DNA of 52,700 nucleotides from Chroococcus sp. CMT-3BRIN-NPC107 (GCA_019359635.1 JAHHGY010000023.1:1-52700), one strand, 5' to 3'; positions 26,345 to 35,804 are shown, numbered from the stretch's first letter. Numbers and translations are program-made. Notes: generated by a model not told the origin, from the letters alone.

Positions 26345-26884
26345 TTACGCCCACCAAGGCTCTTCACCTGTACGGAAATCTGTCTCAGTCCACTGAGTTA
26401 AGGTGATTTTGTCGTCTTCTGCTTTGGCGTGAGCTAAAGCTAAAGATCGAGGCGCAGGCCCGCGTACTACTTTACCCGTGTTGTCGTACTGGGAGCCATG
26501 ACAGGGACACATAAATTTATTTTCGTTACCATTCCAAGGCACAACACAACCTAAGTGGGTGCAAACAGCATTGATGCCGTAATCGGCGATCGCACTAGAG
26601 CTTTCTGCCACAATATAAGTTGGATCGCCTTTGAGTCCTTGGGCTAAAGTACGATCGCCTGCACTGCGATTTTCTAAAAACTTACTGACACTAAAATCAT
26701 TGCCTAACGCATCTTTTGCTGTGGTTCCACCACTTGCACCGCCGCTAGCGGGAGGAATAAAAAACTTGACAACGGGATACAATGCCCCGGCGGCTGTACC
26801 TGTGACTGTCCCAAAAGCCAGCAAATTCATAAATTGACGACGACCCATATTTGGGACATCCATTGATTCTGACATCTGCGCCAT
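26345..26884 (-). CDS. petC: Rieske iron-sulfur protein of cytochrome b6f
   Basis: The 179-residue protein carries a [2Fe-2S] cluster bound by the Rieske motifs CTHLGC and CPCHGS, both complete. The N-terminus [18 protein letters not shown] is a twin-arginine-type membrane anchor that is not cleaved, so it is inserted into the thylakoid by the Tat pathway. It precedes petA by 89 bases on the same strand, the usual petC-petA operon. tatC lies about 530 bases beyond on the same strand, which makes the Tat connection tidy. Cyanobacteria often have more than one petC; this operon-linked copy is the main type. Confidence 0.97.
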   Translation of the reverse strand: MAQMSESMDVPNMGRRQFMNLLAFGTVTGTAAGALYPVVKFFIPPASGGASGGTTAKDALGNDFSVSKFLENRSAGDRTLAQGLKGDPTYIVAESSSAIADYGINAVCTHLGCVVPWNGNENKFMCPCHGSQYDNTGKVVRGPAPRSLALAHAKAEDDKITLTQWTETDFRTGEEPWWA

Positions 26885-27098
26885 AGTGTTCTCTCTTAGA
26901 CCAACGTTAACTTCTTTGAGCTTATTTCAAGAGTGCGATCGCGCTATAGTTTGCGTCGGACTACATTAAAAAATATAAAAATCCCGCTTGCTGCGAAGGT
27001 TCTCATCAGTGGGAGATATATTACATTTCTTTATATTGGTATCATACTTGAGTTACCTATTTCTAATTTGTAAAGAAATGTAAAAACTGGTAAAAGTC

Positions 27099-27407
27099 AT
27101 GACAGGACAAGAGTTACACCAGCTACTGCTAAATAAATGGGGACGCTCTTATGATGTGCAGTTGCGACGCACTCAAGGGAAGGTATTTTTACAGATAATG
27201 TGGAAATACTTAGAACAAGCTTCGTTTCCGTTGAGTGAAGCAGAGTATGAGGAGCATATGAACGCGATCGCTACTTACTTAAATGGGCTAGGTGGAACTT
27301 TACAAGTACAAAGGCATATTTTAGAAACAAAAGAACGTCCCCGTTTGGGTAAAGCGGTGAGTATTCCCTTAGATTTAGGAATTCGATCTTCGGAATGGAT
27401 GTTGTAA
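27099..27407 (+). CDS. DUF3067 protein
   Basis: The 102-residue protein starts MTGQELHQLLLNKWGRSYDVQL and contains GKVFLQIMWKYLEQASFPL and RPRLGKAVSIPLDLG, which fits DUF3067, a small family found in cyanobacteria and plastids. The function is not firmly established in my knowledge. It is divergent from petC and convergent with tatC, 3 bases apart from the latter. The proximity to two Tat and b6f genes suggests a role in Rieske or b6f assembly, but this is inference from position. Confidence 0.85.
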   Translation: MTGQELHQLLLNKWGRSYDVQLRRTQGKVFLQIMWKYLEQASFPLSEAEYEEHMNAIATYLNGLGGTLQVQRHILETKERPRLGKAVSIPLDLGIRSSEWML

Positions 27408-27410
27408 TAT

Positions 27411-28193
27411 TTATTTGCCTAATAACTTAACTAAACCAATTCCCCCAAAATATAGTCCTAATACCGCACCCGCTAATAAGCTTTGAGTTAAAGGATCGGT
27501 TGAAGGGGTCAAAACCGCGCCTAAAACTACAGCAGCCACAATTACAAACCGCCAACCCGCTAACATTTGATTTGAAGATACAATCCCTAAAAAGCCAAGT
27601 AAAACTTGAATAATCGGAATTTGGAAGGCGAGTCCAGTACTAAATAAGAGTAATAATACAAACTCAAAATACTTATCAATTGACCATATTTGTTCAACTA
27701 CACCCTCGCCATAATTGATAAAGAAATTGAGCGCCGCCGGAATTAAAAGAAAATAAGCAAATACCAAACCCGTCGCAAATAGAAAAGTAGAGCCGATAAT
27801 GACAGGTCCAATTAAACGGCGTTCGCGGCGAGTTAAACCAGGGAGAACAAATTGAATGATTTGATAAAGTACAAAGGGGCTTGCTACAACGAGTCCACTA
27901 TAGCCAGCAACTTTAAAGGAGACAAAAAAGAACTCTCCCGGTGCAAGTTGCAAAAATTTTACACCTTGGGCAGGTACTTCTAATAGTTGAACAATAGGCT
28001 TAACGGCTATAAAACAGCCAACTATACCCAATACAACAGCAATTAACGCATAAAAAATTCGCCATCTCAACTCCTCTAAATGGTCGAATAATGACATCTC
28101 CGCTTCATCGGGAAGTTCGTTGAGAAATCCCTCTGGTGTTGGCGGTTCAAAATTTGGCTCGGTTAAGGTTTCAACTTCTACTGGAGGTGTCAT
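27411..28193 (-). CDS. tatC: Sec-independent translocase subunit TatC
   Basis: TatC is the receptor of the twin-arginine translocase in the thylakoid and plasma membranes. The 260-residue protein has six membrane helices, the N-terminal hallmark [20 protein letters not shown], and the conserved [20 protein letters not shown] and [11 protein letters not shown] motifs. An N-terminal Pro/Glu-rich extension of about 30 residues precedes the core. tatA/tatB are not in the window. Its likely local client is PetC, encoded nearby with a GRRQF motif. Confidence 0.95.
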   Translation of the reverse strand: MTPPVEVETLTEPNFEPPTPEGFLNELPDEAEMSLFDHLEELRWRIFYALIAVVLGIVGCFIAVKPIVQLLEVPAQGVKFLQLAPGEFFFVSFKVAGYSGLVVASPFVLYQIIQFVLPGLTRRERRLIGPVIIGSTFLFATGLVFAYFLLIPAALNFFINYGEGVVEQIWSIDKYFEFVLLLLFSTGLAFQIPIIQVLLGFLGIVSSNQMLAGWRFVIVAAVVLGAVLTPSTDPLTQSLLAGAVLGLYFGGIGLVKLLGK

Positions 28194-28266
28194 TATTCAA
28201 GCTATACGGGGGTTTATTGACTATTGTATCGATCGCAGCAGCAGAAAAAAAGAGGCAATAGTGGGT

Positions 28267-30399
28267 TTATGGTAAAGATGTAGTTTTAGGATGAGTAGTG
28301 GAATAACTCGCTACTAACTTTGATACTTCCCGATTGTAAAGACGGAGATAATTCCAGTAATTGCCAAAAACTTGTCTAACGTAGCCTTTTGTTTCTTCGT
28401 AGGGTATGGCTTCCACAAATTCATCAGGATCGCTAATATCAAAGCGATCGCGCCATTTAGAGACGGCGTTGGGGCCAGCATTGTAACTTGCGATCGCGAA
28501 TAGAGAATTATTATTGTATTGTTCGTGGGTGTAGTTTAAAAACCAAGTTCCTAACAAAATATTGTCTTTAGGCAATTGCGCGTTGTATTGCTCTAATTTA
28601 ATTTTCTCAGCAATCCAGTCTCCCGTAGCAGGCATTACTTGCATTAAGCCAATAGCACCCGCAACAGAGCGAATTTTTGGTTCAAACCGCGATTCTTGGC
28701 GAATTAAAGCCGTTACCAATAAAGGGTTGATTTGACGCTGACTTGACCAGTATTTTATCTCTTGCAGAAACGGGAAAGGATAACGAGCTTGCCAGTAAGT
28801 AAGTTTTTGGCTCAGTGCTTGATATTCTGCTCTTTCTGGGGGCGTTTCGCGGTCTTCTAAGGTGGCAATTTTGTTAATACCAAGGAGGTTGTCGCCTTTA
28901 GCCAAACTCATCACCCCGTCGGTAAATTGTTCGGCTACGGTGGGTTGAGTTTTATTTGTAAATTCTACTTGCCAAAGCGCCAACGCATCTTTATCTTGTC
29001 CTAGCTGGTAGAGTTCCTTTAAAGTTGCCGATCCCGCAGGTAAACTTACTCGCTCTGGAGGGATCACTTGAGGATTTACTTGTCTAACTGTCGTAAAATT
29101 TCCTACATTTAAACCCAAATTAACCGCCGATCGCCAAGCATAATAAGACTGCGGAAACTGGCTTAATACATATTCGTAAGCTGCCTTAGATTCGGGCTTT
29201 TTCCCTAACTTCTCTGCCCATTTACCTACCCAAAAACCTGCTCTAGGAGCCAATATACTTTTAGGGTTGCGCGTTGGAATAGTTTGCGCCCATTGCCAAG
29301 CTTGCTGATAATTTTGCGCCTCAGCTTTTTCTAAAGCTATTTTCCAGCGATATTCCGCCGCCGCTTCTGAGTCGCCATACTTTCTTAGCATCACGTTACG
29401 GACTTGAGTAGCAGCTTTTTTGTTTTGGGAGTCTAAAATTTCTGCTTTAGCGGCTAAGGCGGCTCCTGCTTGAGTTGGAAACCCAGCGATTACTCGATCG
29501 TAGTAAGCGATCGCCCTCTCATTTTTTGCCATTGCAGCTAATTGAGTTAAAGCTAAACCGCTTTCTTTTGCAGTGGGAAAGTAACCAATTAATTGCTGAT
29601 ACGTGGCGATCGCTTGCGGTCTTTTCGCGCTTACTTGCAAACTCCGCCCTTGACGGTAAAGATTTAGGGCAGTACGAGGTGCTTTGTTATAGGCTAAAGC
29701 AGCTTTACCATAATTTTTTGTCGTCCAATAAGCTGTAGAAATCGCTTCCCAATCGGCGGGGGTTAATTTAGCGCCCAATTTTACTAATCGATCGGCGATC
29801 GCCATATCTGCGGGGATCGAGTTTTTGACTACCAAAAGCATTAAATCCGAGCGATTGGGATTCTCTCTTAATAAATTCCGGGCAATTTCCAAACTGCGGG
29901 GATGATTCGGATATTTGGCGATCGCCCTTTCCCAATATTGTTTATCCGTTTTACCTAAAGCAAATAAAGCTTCAGTAGATAGCGGACTATCAGCATGGTT
30001 TTTTAGCAACTCTTGCCATTGAGTAGAATTATTAGCAGCTTGAGCGCGTCTTAAGGCTATAGGGGCGGCAAGAACTGGGTAAGATTTTTCTAAGTTTTCT
30101 AATAGTAATAAGGCTTTCTCTCCTTGCTGTTGGGCAATTAAGTCGCCAGCTAAAAGGTAACGGGCGCGATCGCGATCGATTGATTGGGGTAGCTTGGTGA
30201 TCGCGCTAAGTTGCAAAACTCGTTCTTTTGCTGAATGCCCTACTAAAGGGAGGACTTGCGATTTTGGATTAGCTAGGGCAACTTGCGGTTTTGTCTCTGG
30301 AGTACCACTAGACTTGATAGCAAATACTGCGGCTCCGCCTATTGTTAAGCAGAGGGCAGTAGTAGTAGCTATGGAAATTAAATTTTGCCTCTGCACCAT
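28267..30399 (-). CDS. Soluble lytic transglycosylase (Slt70-like)
   Basis: The 710-residue exported enzyme cleaves peptidoglycan with anhydro product formation. A signal-anchor (LISIATTTALCLTIGGAAVF) is followed by a long alpha-helical, TPR-like superhelix (about 55-530). The C-terminal SLT domain has the catalytic Glu in ALIRQESRFEPKIRS, then AVGAIGLMQVMPATG-type sequence (VAGAIGLMQVMPATG) and YNAGPNAVSKW. The architecture matches Slt70. It is a single gene upstream of tatC on the same strand, 73 bases apart. Confidence 0.92.
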   Translation of the reverse strand: MVQRQNLISIATTTALCLTIGGAAVFAIKSSGTPETKPQVALANPKSQVLPLVGHSAKERVLQLSAITKLPQSIDRDRARYLLAGDLIAQQQGEKALLLLENLEKSYPVLAAPIALRRAQAANNSTQWQELLKNHADSPLSTEALFALGKTDKQYWERAIAKYPNHPRSLEIARNLLRENPNRSDLMLLVVKNSIPADMAIADRLVKLGAKLTPADWEAISTAYWTTKNYGKAALAYNKAPRTALNLYRQGRSLQVSAKRPQAIATYQQLIGYFPTAKESGLALTQLAAMAKNERAIAYYDRVIAGFPTQAGAALAAKAEILDSQNKKAATQVRNVMLRKYGDSEAAAEYRWKIALEKAEAQNYQQAWQWAQTIPTRNPKSILAPRAGFWVGKWAEKLGKKPESKAAYEYVLSQFPQSYYAWRSAVNLGLNVGNFTTVRQVNPQVIPPERVSLPAGSATLKELYQLGQDKDALALWQVEFTNKTQPTVAEQFTDGVMSLAKGDNLLGINKIATLEDRETPPERAEYQALSQKLTYWQARYPFPFLQEIKYWSSQRQINPLLVTALIRQESRFEPKIRSVAGAIGLMQVMPATGDWIAEKIKLEQYNAQLPKDNILLGTWFLNYTHEQYNNNSLFAIASYNAGPNAVSKWRDRFDISDPDEFVEAIPYEETKGYVRQVFGNYWNYLRLYNREVSKLVASYSTTHPKTTSLP

Positions 30400-30473
30400 T
30401 CGTTCGTACTTAATAGGTGAATTTTCTGCAACTTTAGCATTATTAATTTAGAATTAGCTGCCCAGAATTGGGG

Positions 30474-30842
30474 CTAAGGTAAAAATCGATCCAAAGCCGC
30501 TTTTAACTCTTGAATTTCTACTTCAATATTTCCCGCTTGGGCGGCTCTACCAATACATTCAGTTAAATGTTCGTCCAAAATCAACCGCGCTACTCGATCT
30601 AAAGCACCCCGCACGGCGGCAATTTGCACCAGAACATCAGGACAAGGGCGACTTTCTTGCACCATTGTTTTAATTCCACGAATATGTCCTTCTAGGCGCG
30701 ACAGCCGATTAATAATACCGCGTAAGGATTCTTCGCTGTGGACGTGGGGATGAGGAGCTTGTTCGTCTTCGTGGGTGTGAGTCGCTGGCAAATCTTCGTA
30801 TTGCCTAGAAATATTGTCTGCTAATTTTTTAGATTGATTCAT
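30474..30842 (-). CDS. CsoR/RcnR-family metal sensor, InrS-like
   Basis: The 122-residue repressor of the DUF156 family has the four-helix core (NRLSRLEGHIRGIKTMV). Metal-binding residues Cys67, His92 and Cys96 (SRPCPDV and EHLTEC) give the Cys-His-Cys set of CsoR and InrS. A His-rich N-terminus (THTHEDEQAPHPHVHSEE, residues 21-38) provides further ligands, as His21 does in the nickel sensor InrS of Synechocystis. Copper or nickel sensing are both possible. No metal exporter gene is adjacent, so the target promoter is not evident from position. Confidence 0.87.
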   Translation of the reverse strand: MNQSKKLADNISRQYEDLPATHTHEDEQAPHPHVHSEESLRGIINRLSRLEGHIRGIKTMVQESRPCPDVLVQIAAVRGALDRVARLILDEHLTECIGRAAQAGNIEVEIQELKAALDRFLP

Positions 30843-30992
30843 GGATGGTGAGAGGCTAGGCGATAGATAAGATCCTAGCTTAGAGGAGCAATTGACGCTC
30901 TTAAAGGCATTTAAACTTACTAATTTTCACGCGCTGTAGGTTTTCTAGGCGCGATCGCCCTTAATAATAAAAAATATGCCTAATTTTTTTCT

Positions 30993-31682
30993 ATGAGCCA
31001 AACTACCCTGAATTTAGTAGCAATTTCGATCTTTCTAGTTACAGTTTCGACTGTAGCTGGCCCGTTATTTAACTTATCTCCCACCATTCCCGCGATCGCC
31101 ACCTTTACACTGCTAGGATTTGCAACCCTTGATAGCTTTGGTTTACAAGGCAAAGCAGGAGCCGTAATTGGCGATTTATTAGCCGGGACTTCGCCTCAAA
31201 ACCGCGATCGCATTCTCCACCACGAAGCCGGACACTTTTTAGTTGCTCATTTTTTAGATATTCCCGTTACAGGCTACACTCTCAGCCCTTGGGAAGCTTT
31301 AAAGCAAAAACAGCCCGGACTTGGGGGCGTAACCTTTGCCGATCGCGAATTAGCATCCCAATTGCAACAAGGAGCTTTAAAAGCCCAGTTATTAGACCGC
31401 TATTGTACGCTTTGGATGGCAGGCATAGCCGCCGAAACCATACTTTATAACAATGCTATTGGCGGAGGGGACGACATAAATAAATTAAAAAAGGTGCTTA
31501 CACCTATAGGTTTTTCTGCTGCCGCGCAAGAGCAAAAAAAGCGCTTTAGCGTGTTGCAAGCTAAAACTATTATTGAAGAAAATTGGACAGCTTACGAAGC
31601 CTTAGTTAATGCCATGCAGCAGCGAGTTTCAGTGGCGGAATGTGTTGCGGTAATTGCTAGCAATAGCGACTCGCTTAATTAG
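30993..31682 (+). CDS. M41 (FtsH-like) zinc peptidase without AAA domain
   Basis: The 229-residue protein has two N-terminal membrane segments (about 5-26 and 32-50) and the zinc site HHEAGHFLVAHFL with H77, E78 and H81. The third ligand is probably an Asp of the GGGDDINKLKK stretch. This matches the peptidase M41 fold of FtsH without the AAA+ ATPase that normally unfolds substrates. Similar ATPase-less proteins exist in cyanobacteria and in plastids (FtsHi-like), often of unknown role. The end overlaps the convergent repeat-protein gene by 8 bases. Whether it is active alone cannot be told here. Confidence 0.82.
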   Translation: MSQTTLNLVAISIFLVTVSTVAGPLFNLSPTIPAIATFTLLGFATLDSFGLQGKAGAVIGDLLAGTSPQNRDRILHHEAGHFLVAHFLDIPVTGYTLSPWEALKQKQPGLGGVTFADRELASQLQQGALKAQLLDRYCTLWMAGIAAETILYNNAIGGGDDINKLKKVLTPIGFSAAAQEQKKRFSVLQAKTIIEENWTAYEALVNAMQQRVSVAECVAVIASNSDSLN

Positions 31683-33741
31683 CTTCGTTAGGTGTAGGTA
31701 CAGGTACAGGTGAGGGTGTGGGAGGATTTAAAAACCTCTCCCATGTAGCAATTTGATCTTGAGCGCCGGGATAAGCTTCTGTACCTAAAGGCACGAGTTT
31801 AGCGATTTCAATTGCACCAGGAATATCCGACTGACCCCGATCTTGAGCAATACTTAATATACGGTTGCTCCACTCGGCGATCGCTAAGTTGGCATCGTAG
31901 CGTAATGGGCTGCTGTTGGGAATGCGATTAGCAACGCGAATTGCTTTTACTAGCGACTGTGGAGTTCCTTGGATCGCTATTTGCCTCGCTTCTCGCCAAT
32001 TTACCCGCGCGTTAATTTGTCCTTCCCAATCATTAATTGCTGCTCGCGCTTCGCCAGAAAGACTCCGCCCAGGCTGAATCTGCCCCGCCGTTCTAATTGC
32101 CGATGGTAAATTCCCGATACTAGCTAGGCTGCGAGCTTCATCTAATAACGGACGATCCTCAATTTGCTCAATAAGCTGCTGCCAAGAGCGAATTTTGCGC
32201 CGTGCTTCTGAGTATAGAGCGCGTCCCTTGCTAATTTGACTTGCTTCATTAATTGCCGCTTGTAAAGAACCCACATCTTCGGTTAATGCCAATTCTTCCG
32301 CCCGCTTTAAATAAGGACGATCTTCAATAGTTTCTACTTTCGTGCGCCAGCGATTTACTTCGTTTCGGGCTTCAATGGCGCGGGGATTATTATCGGGTAC
32401 AACTTCCGCTTGGGCAATGGCGGCAGTTAAGTCACCTATTGTTCCACCTTGTGCAAGTTCTCGCGCTCGTTGCAAGTGAGCTACATCTTCAATTTCTAGC
32501 TGCCAACGAGCAATTAATTCTTGGGCTTCGTTATATAAAGGACGATTTTGAGCAACTTTTTGGGCGATCGCGATCGCGCCTTCAAGTCCCAAAACTGTAT
32601 CTAACCAAGCACTCTGCCAAGCTTCGGCAATGATAACAAAGTCTTTTGCTTCTGAAAGCAACTTTGTACTTGCAGGAATTTGATTAGCAATCTTGATTGC
32701 TTCATTAGCATCTTTTCGATCTAATGCTGATTGAGCAAGAGCGAGCATTTCTTTTCCTAGTTTAGGAATCAATTCTTGAGCGTCTTTGTAACTGTAGCTA
32801 CTTGCACCAATTTCTTGAGCTAGTTTGATGGCTTCAAGTATATTATTTAAACCACCGCGATCGCCCAAAGCTGCGGCTTTATCAAAACTCCTCGCGTCTT
32901 CTTTCGCCGTTTCAATTAATCGATTTAATTGCTCGTACTTAGTTGTCGCCCAATAATCGTTGCCCACGTTCAATAAACGTACCGCCGCCATAAACGCTTC
33001 GTGCCAGTTTCTTTTTGGTAGCTGCGCCTCGGCTTTTGAGTAGGTGTCTTCAGCTTTTTGCCACGTAGAGTTCCAACTACTTATCCGTTGCTCTACTACT
33101 TGATACGCTGGCACGTCTTGGGGAATTTTTTTAGCAATAGAAATCGCATCTTGCAATTTTCCTGCTTGAAAATCGCGATCGCCCAAGTCTAAAATATCTA
33201 GCGTCCATTGCTGGAGCGATTTATTTATTTCTGCTCGTAATGGATGATTTTTTGGCAAAGCTTGGACTAAAGAAATTGCTTCTAATAAGTCTTTTAGTGT
33301 TTGCTTGTTTGCTGCTACTTCCGCGCAGTGAATTCTCACAGTGGCAGTAGCCAAAGGCCAAAAAATTGCTGGGCAATTAGGAGCGGCGGGCAGTTTCAAC
33401 AGCATAGAAATTGCGACTATGCCTACTCCACTGCTAATTAAACCAGCTATGCCCCACCACAACATCCAATTAGTTAACCATTTTGGTAACTTGCTTGGAG
33501 CCGGAGGCGTAGTATTTGGCGGTAGTGGTAAGGTGCGAGCTTTTGTTCTTCGATGGGGAGATAGCGACTGTAATTTTAATGAAGGTGGTTGTGATAACAA
33601 CTCTCCCGATTCTGGGCTGGGATTATTTGGCAATGAAGAGCCAGCCGACGAAGCAGAATTTGCAGCATTGGGTAATCTCGAACGATCTCCCTGGGCAAAT
33701 TTTCCCATAGACCAATTTTCAGGAATTCCTGGCTCTCTCAT
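31675..33741 (-). CDS. Large single-helix membrane protein with helical repeats
   Basis: The 688-residue protein begins with a Ser/Pro-rich cytoplasmic region (about 1-90), one membrane helix (WMLWWGIAGLISSGVGIVAI near 92-116), and then about nine imperfect repeats of 45-60 residues. A repeat resembles DLTAAIAQAEVVP followed by AIEARNEVNRW and IED-PYLKRA; AI, ALP/IP and W positions recur. It ends in a Pro-rich tail. Homologues are often named chromosome segregation ATPase, but no Walker motif or coiled-coil ATPase is visible, so I do not endorse that name. The repeats look like a helical solenoid outside the membrane. Confidence 0.75.
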   Translation of the reverse strand: MREPGIPENWSMGKFAQGDRSRLPNAANSASSAGSSLPNNPSPESGELLSQPPSLKLQSLSPHRRTKARTLPLPPNTTPPAPSKLPKWLTNWMLWWGIAGLISSGVGIVAISMLLKLPAAPNCPAIFWPLATATVRIHCAEVAANKQTLKDLLEAISLVQALPKNHPLRAEINKSLQQWTLDILDLGDRDFQAGKLQDAISIAKKIPQDVPAYQVVEQRISSWNSTWQKAEDTYSKAEAQLPKRNWHEAFMAAVRLLNVGNDYWATTKYEQLNRLIETAKEDARSFDKAAALGDRGGLNNILEAIKLAQEIGASSYSYKDAQELIPKLGKEMLALAQSALDRKDANEAIKIANQIPASTKLLSEAKDFVIIAEAWQSAWLDTVLGLEGAIAIAQKVAQNRPLYNEAQELIARWQLEIEDVAHLQRARELAQGGTIGDLTAAIAQAEVVPDNNPRAIEARNEVNRWRTKVETIEDRPYLKRAEELALTEDVGSLQAAINEASQISKGRALYSEARRKIRSWQQLIEQIEDRPLLDEARSLASIGNLPSAIRTAGQIQPGRSLSGEARAAINDWEGQINARVNWREARQIAIQGTPQSLVKAIRVANRIPNSSPLRYDANLAIAEWSNRILSIAQDRGQSDIPGAIEIAKLVPLGTEAYPGAQDQIATWERFLNPPTPSPVPVPTPNEAN

Positions 33742-33791
33742 TGTTTGTCCCCAAATTGTCTTACCGATCTAACCACCTTTAAGTTTGCTTA

Positions 33792-33837
33792 ATTACAGCC
33801 TTGTGATTTAAAGGCTGCTTTAGCTAGTGGCTGTAAT
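33792..33837. repeat. Inverted repeat between hslO and the repeat-protein gene
   Basis: ATTACAGCC (33792-33800) and GGCTGTAAT (33829-33837) are exact complements enclosing 28 bases that contain a second partial pairing (AGCCTT with AAGGCT). A TTTT run follows on the plus strand only, while both flanking genes are on the minus strand. It may be an RNA structure or operator for the gene starting at 33741. Its role is unknown. Confidence 0.4.
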
Positions 33838-33929
33838 TTTCATTATTAATGCTCGTTGTCATCGTACCCTTCCAGTTCCCAAAAAGCTATATTTTCCGTC
33901 AAACTTTCTTTCGCGAGCAGTCAAGTTTT

Positions 33930-34832
33930 TTACCCTGAAGATTCTGCTTGCAAGTCTAGAATTAATTGAGCTAGTTCGTCGCTGCTGGCTTGATATACTT
34001 CCGAGCAAAAGTGACAAGTTGCTTCAGCGCCGCGATCTTTTTCAATCATATCAAGCAACTCTGCCTCTCCCAACATTTTCAATGCTCCCAAAACGCGATC
34101 GCTAGAGCAGCCGCAGTGAAACCGCACCAACTGAGTTTCTGGTAATATTTCTAATTCCATATCTCCCAGCAATTGCTCAAATATTTCTGGTAAAGTCAAT
34201 CCTGCTTGCAATAGCGGGGTAAAGCCAGAAAGGGCAGCAACGCGCGATTCTAAAACTTCTACTAACGCTTCGTCTCTAGCAGCTTTGGGCAATACTTGAA
34301 TTAGTATCCCCCCCGACGCTGTAACGCCCTCAGCACCCACAAATACCCCCACAACTAAAGCCGAAGGGGTTTGTTCGGAGGTAACTAGATAATGGGCCAC
34401 ATCTTCGCCAATTTCTCCAGAAACTAATTCCACCGTACTCGCGTAGGGGTAGCCGTAGCCCACATCTCGCACTACATACAAGTAGCCTTCTTTACCTACT
34501 GCACCCCCAACATCTAATTTACCTTTGCTATTTGGTGGTAGTTCGATTTCAGGATTATCTACATAGCCGCGCACGGTTCCATCTAAACCCGCGTCTACTA
34601 AAATTCCCCCTAATAGTCCATTACCTTTAACCCGAATATTCACTCGCGAACCGGAACGCTTCATGTTAGAGGCAAGCAATAGCCCCGCAGACATGGTACG
34701 ACCCAAAGCTGCCGTAGCTACATAAGAAAGCTTGTGCCGTCCTCTAGCTTCTTCTGTGAGGCGAGTTGTAATTACGCCTACGGCTCTAATTCCACCATTG
34801 GCGGCGGTGGCACGAATTAATTGATCTGCCAT
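33930..34832 (-). CDS. hslO: Redox-regulated chaperone Hsp33
   Basis: Hsp33 is activated by oxidation and prevents protein aggregation. The 300-residue protein shows the family's N-terminal MADQLIRATAANGGIRAV and the C-terminal zinc cluster FHCGCSSDRV and TCHFCSEVY, so all four cysteines (CxC and CxxC) are present. The domain organisation and length are standard. Two small genes flank it on the other strand. Confidence 0.95.
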   Translation of the reverse strand: MADQLIRATAANGGIRAVGVITTRLTEEARGRHKLSYVATAALGRTMSAGLLLASNMKRSGSRVNIRVKGNGLLGGILVDAGLDGTVRGYVDNPEIELPPNSKGKLDVGGAVGKEGYLYVVRDVGYGYPYASTVELVSGEIGEDVAHYLVTSEQTPSALVVGVFVGAEGVTASGGILIQVLPKAARDEALVEVLESRVAALSGFTPLLQAGLTLPEIFEQLLGDMELEILPETQLVRFHCGCSSDRVLGALKMLGEAELLDMIEKDRGAEATCHFCSEVYQASSDELAQLILDLQAESSG

Positions 34833-34960
34833 GAAAACCCTTACATTTCTTTACATCTTTATTCTAGGATGGAGATTAAGGTCAATGTGTTAGAGCAGAA
34901 AAATTCAACTCTGCCATACTGGAAAGTACAAGTTAAGACACCCCGCCAGAATCTAAAGCC

Positions 34961-35353
34961 ATGTTAGGTACTTTTCAACAAAGCCAACTCCGAATAGAAG
35001 TTACAGCTTCATTCAATAGCATTCGAGATAGCTTGCTTTGCCCCAAACAGTTGCAACAATGGCTGTGGTTTGAACGCTTCAATTCAGGAATGCCAGAACA
35101 ATTACACCCAGGTCTTACTTTTACTAATTGGACTGGATTTGTGCCGATTCATCATCAAGTAGAAGTAGCTACGCCTCAGTGTTTGCGCCTTATTCTCAGT
35201 CAAGGAATCGATGGCTTTCACGAATGGTATTGGGGAGAAGGTTGGGTACAGTCTCGAATTGAAGGTATTTCTTTACTACCGCTAAATATTGGGCAGACTT
35301 TGAGCTTGTTAAATTTGCGTCAGTTTTTAACTCAAAAAACTGGTAATGGGTAA
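34961..35353 (+). CDS. SRPBCC-like small protein
   Basis: The 130-residue protein resembles the SRPBCC (START/Bet v1) ligand-binding fold: an N-terminal strand with LRIEVTASFNSIRDSLLCPKQLQQWLW, a central GFVPIHHQVEVATPQCLRLIL, and a C-terminal helix LSLLNLRQFLTQ. The motif FDSIRDSxxxPxxxxxWL fits this superfamily. No ligand can be named. It sits between hslO (opposite strand) and a small exported protein on the other strand. It lacks a signal peptide. Confidence 0.65.
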   Translation: MLGTFQQSQLRIEVTASFNSIRDSLLCPKQLQQWLWFERFNSGMPEQLHPGLTFTNWTGFVPIHHQVEVATPQCLRLILSQGIDGFHEWYWGEGWVQSRIEGISLLPLNIGQTLSLLNLRQFLTQKTGNG

Positions 35354-35360
35354 TAGTTTA

Positions 35361-35735
35361 CTAAAACCTTACTCCTACTTGTCCGTTAATGCCCCGGACA
35401 GTGTTGTAACCAACACCAACAAAAATATTATCCGTTGCCCCTACTTGTATGCCACCAGAAACAGCTACTCCTTTGTCGGCAGAATACAGTCCTAGTCCCA
35501 CATAAGGGGAAACGATGGAAACGCGAATAAATTTCAGCACATCTATCCCAGTAGCGCCATCTGCTCCCGTACCTAGCTCAACGCCCCAATTTATTGCCCT
35601 TGCACCCAAAGCAAAAGTAGGATCGCTATCGTTAACTCCTACCGATACCCAAGGTTGAGGGATTAATTGACTATTAACCCGACTTGGAGCAAGCAACGTT
35701 ACCAAACCTACAGCCACAACTAAGATTTTTTGCAT
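35361..35735 (-). CDS. Small exported beta-rich protein (124 aa)
   Basis: A signal peptide (MQKILVVAVGLVTLLAPSRVNS) precedes about 100 residues of alternating polar and hydrophobic residues, such as PYVGLGLYSADKGVAVSGGI and NIFVGVGYNTVRGINGQ. The C-terminal Phe (VGVRF) is typical of an outer-membrane beta-barrel signal. It would be small for a complete barrel, so it may be a partial or oligomeric barrel, or just a secreted protein. The family is not recognised. Confidence 0.65.
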   Translation of the reverse strand: MQKILVVAVGLVTLLAPSRVNSQLIPQPWVSVGVNDSDPTFALGARAINWGVELGTGADGATGIDVLKFIRVSIVSPYVGLGLYSADKGVAVSGGIQVGATDNIFVGVGYNTVRGINGQVGVRF

Positions 35736-35804
35736 TTTATCTAACTAGCTACTATCCAAAAATATAGCGATTATTTATTAGGCGATCGCCTTTCTAGAAA
35801 ACCT

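Noticed and set aside
26256..26357. Longer N-terminus for cytochrome f
   Set aside because: It would overlap petC, and the extra 34 residues do not resemble a cytochrome f signal sequence, which starts at MKKALF.
33341..33772. 143-codon frame opposite the repeat-protein gene
   Set aside because: It lies antisense to the Ser/Pro-rich N-terminal part and looks like a low-complexity shadow with no domain.
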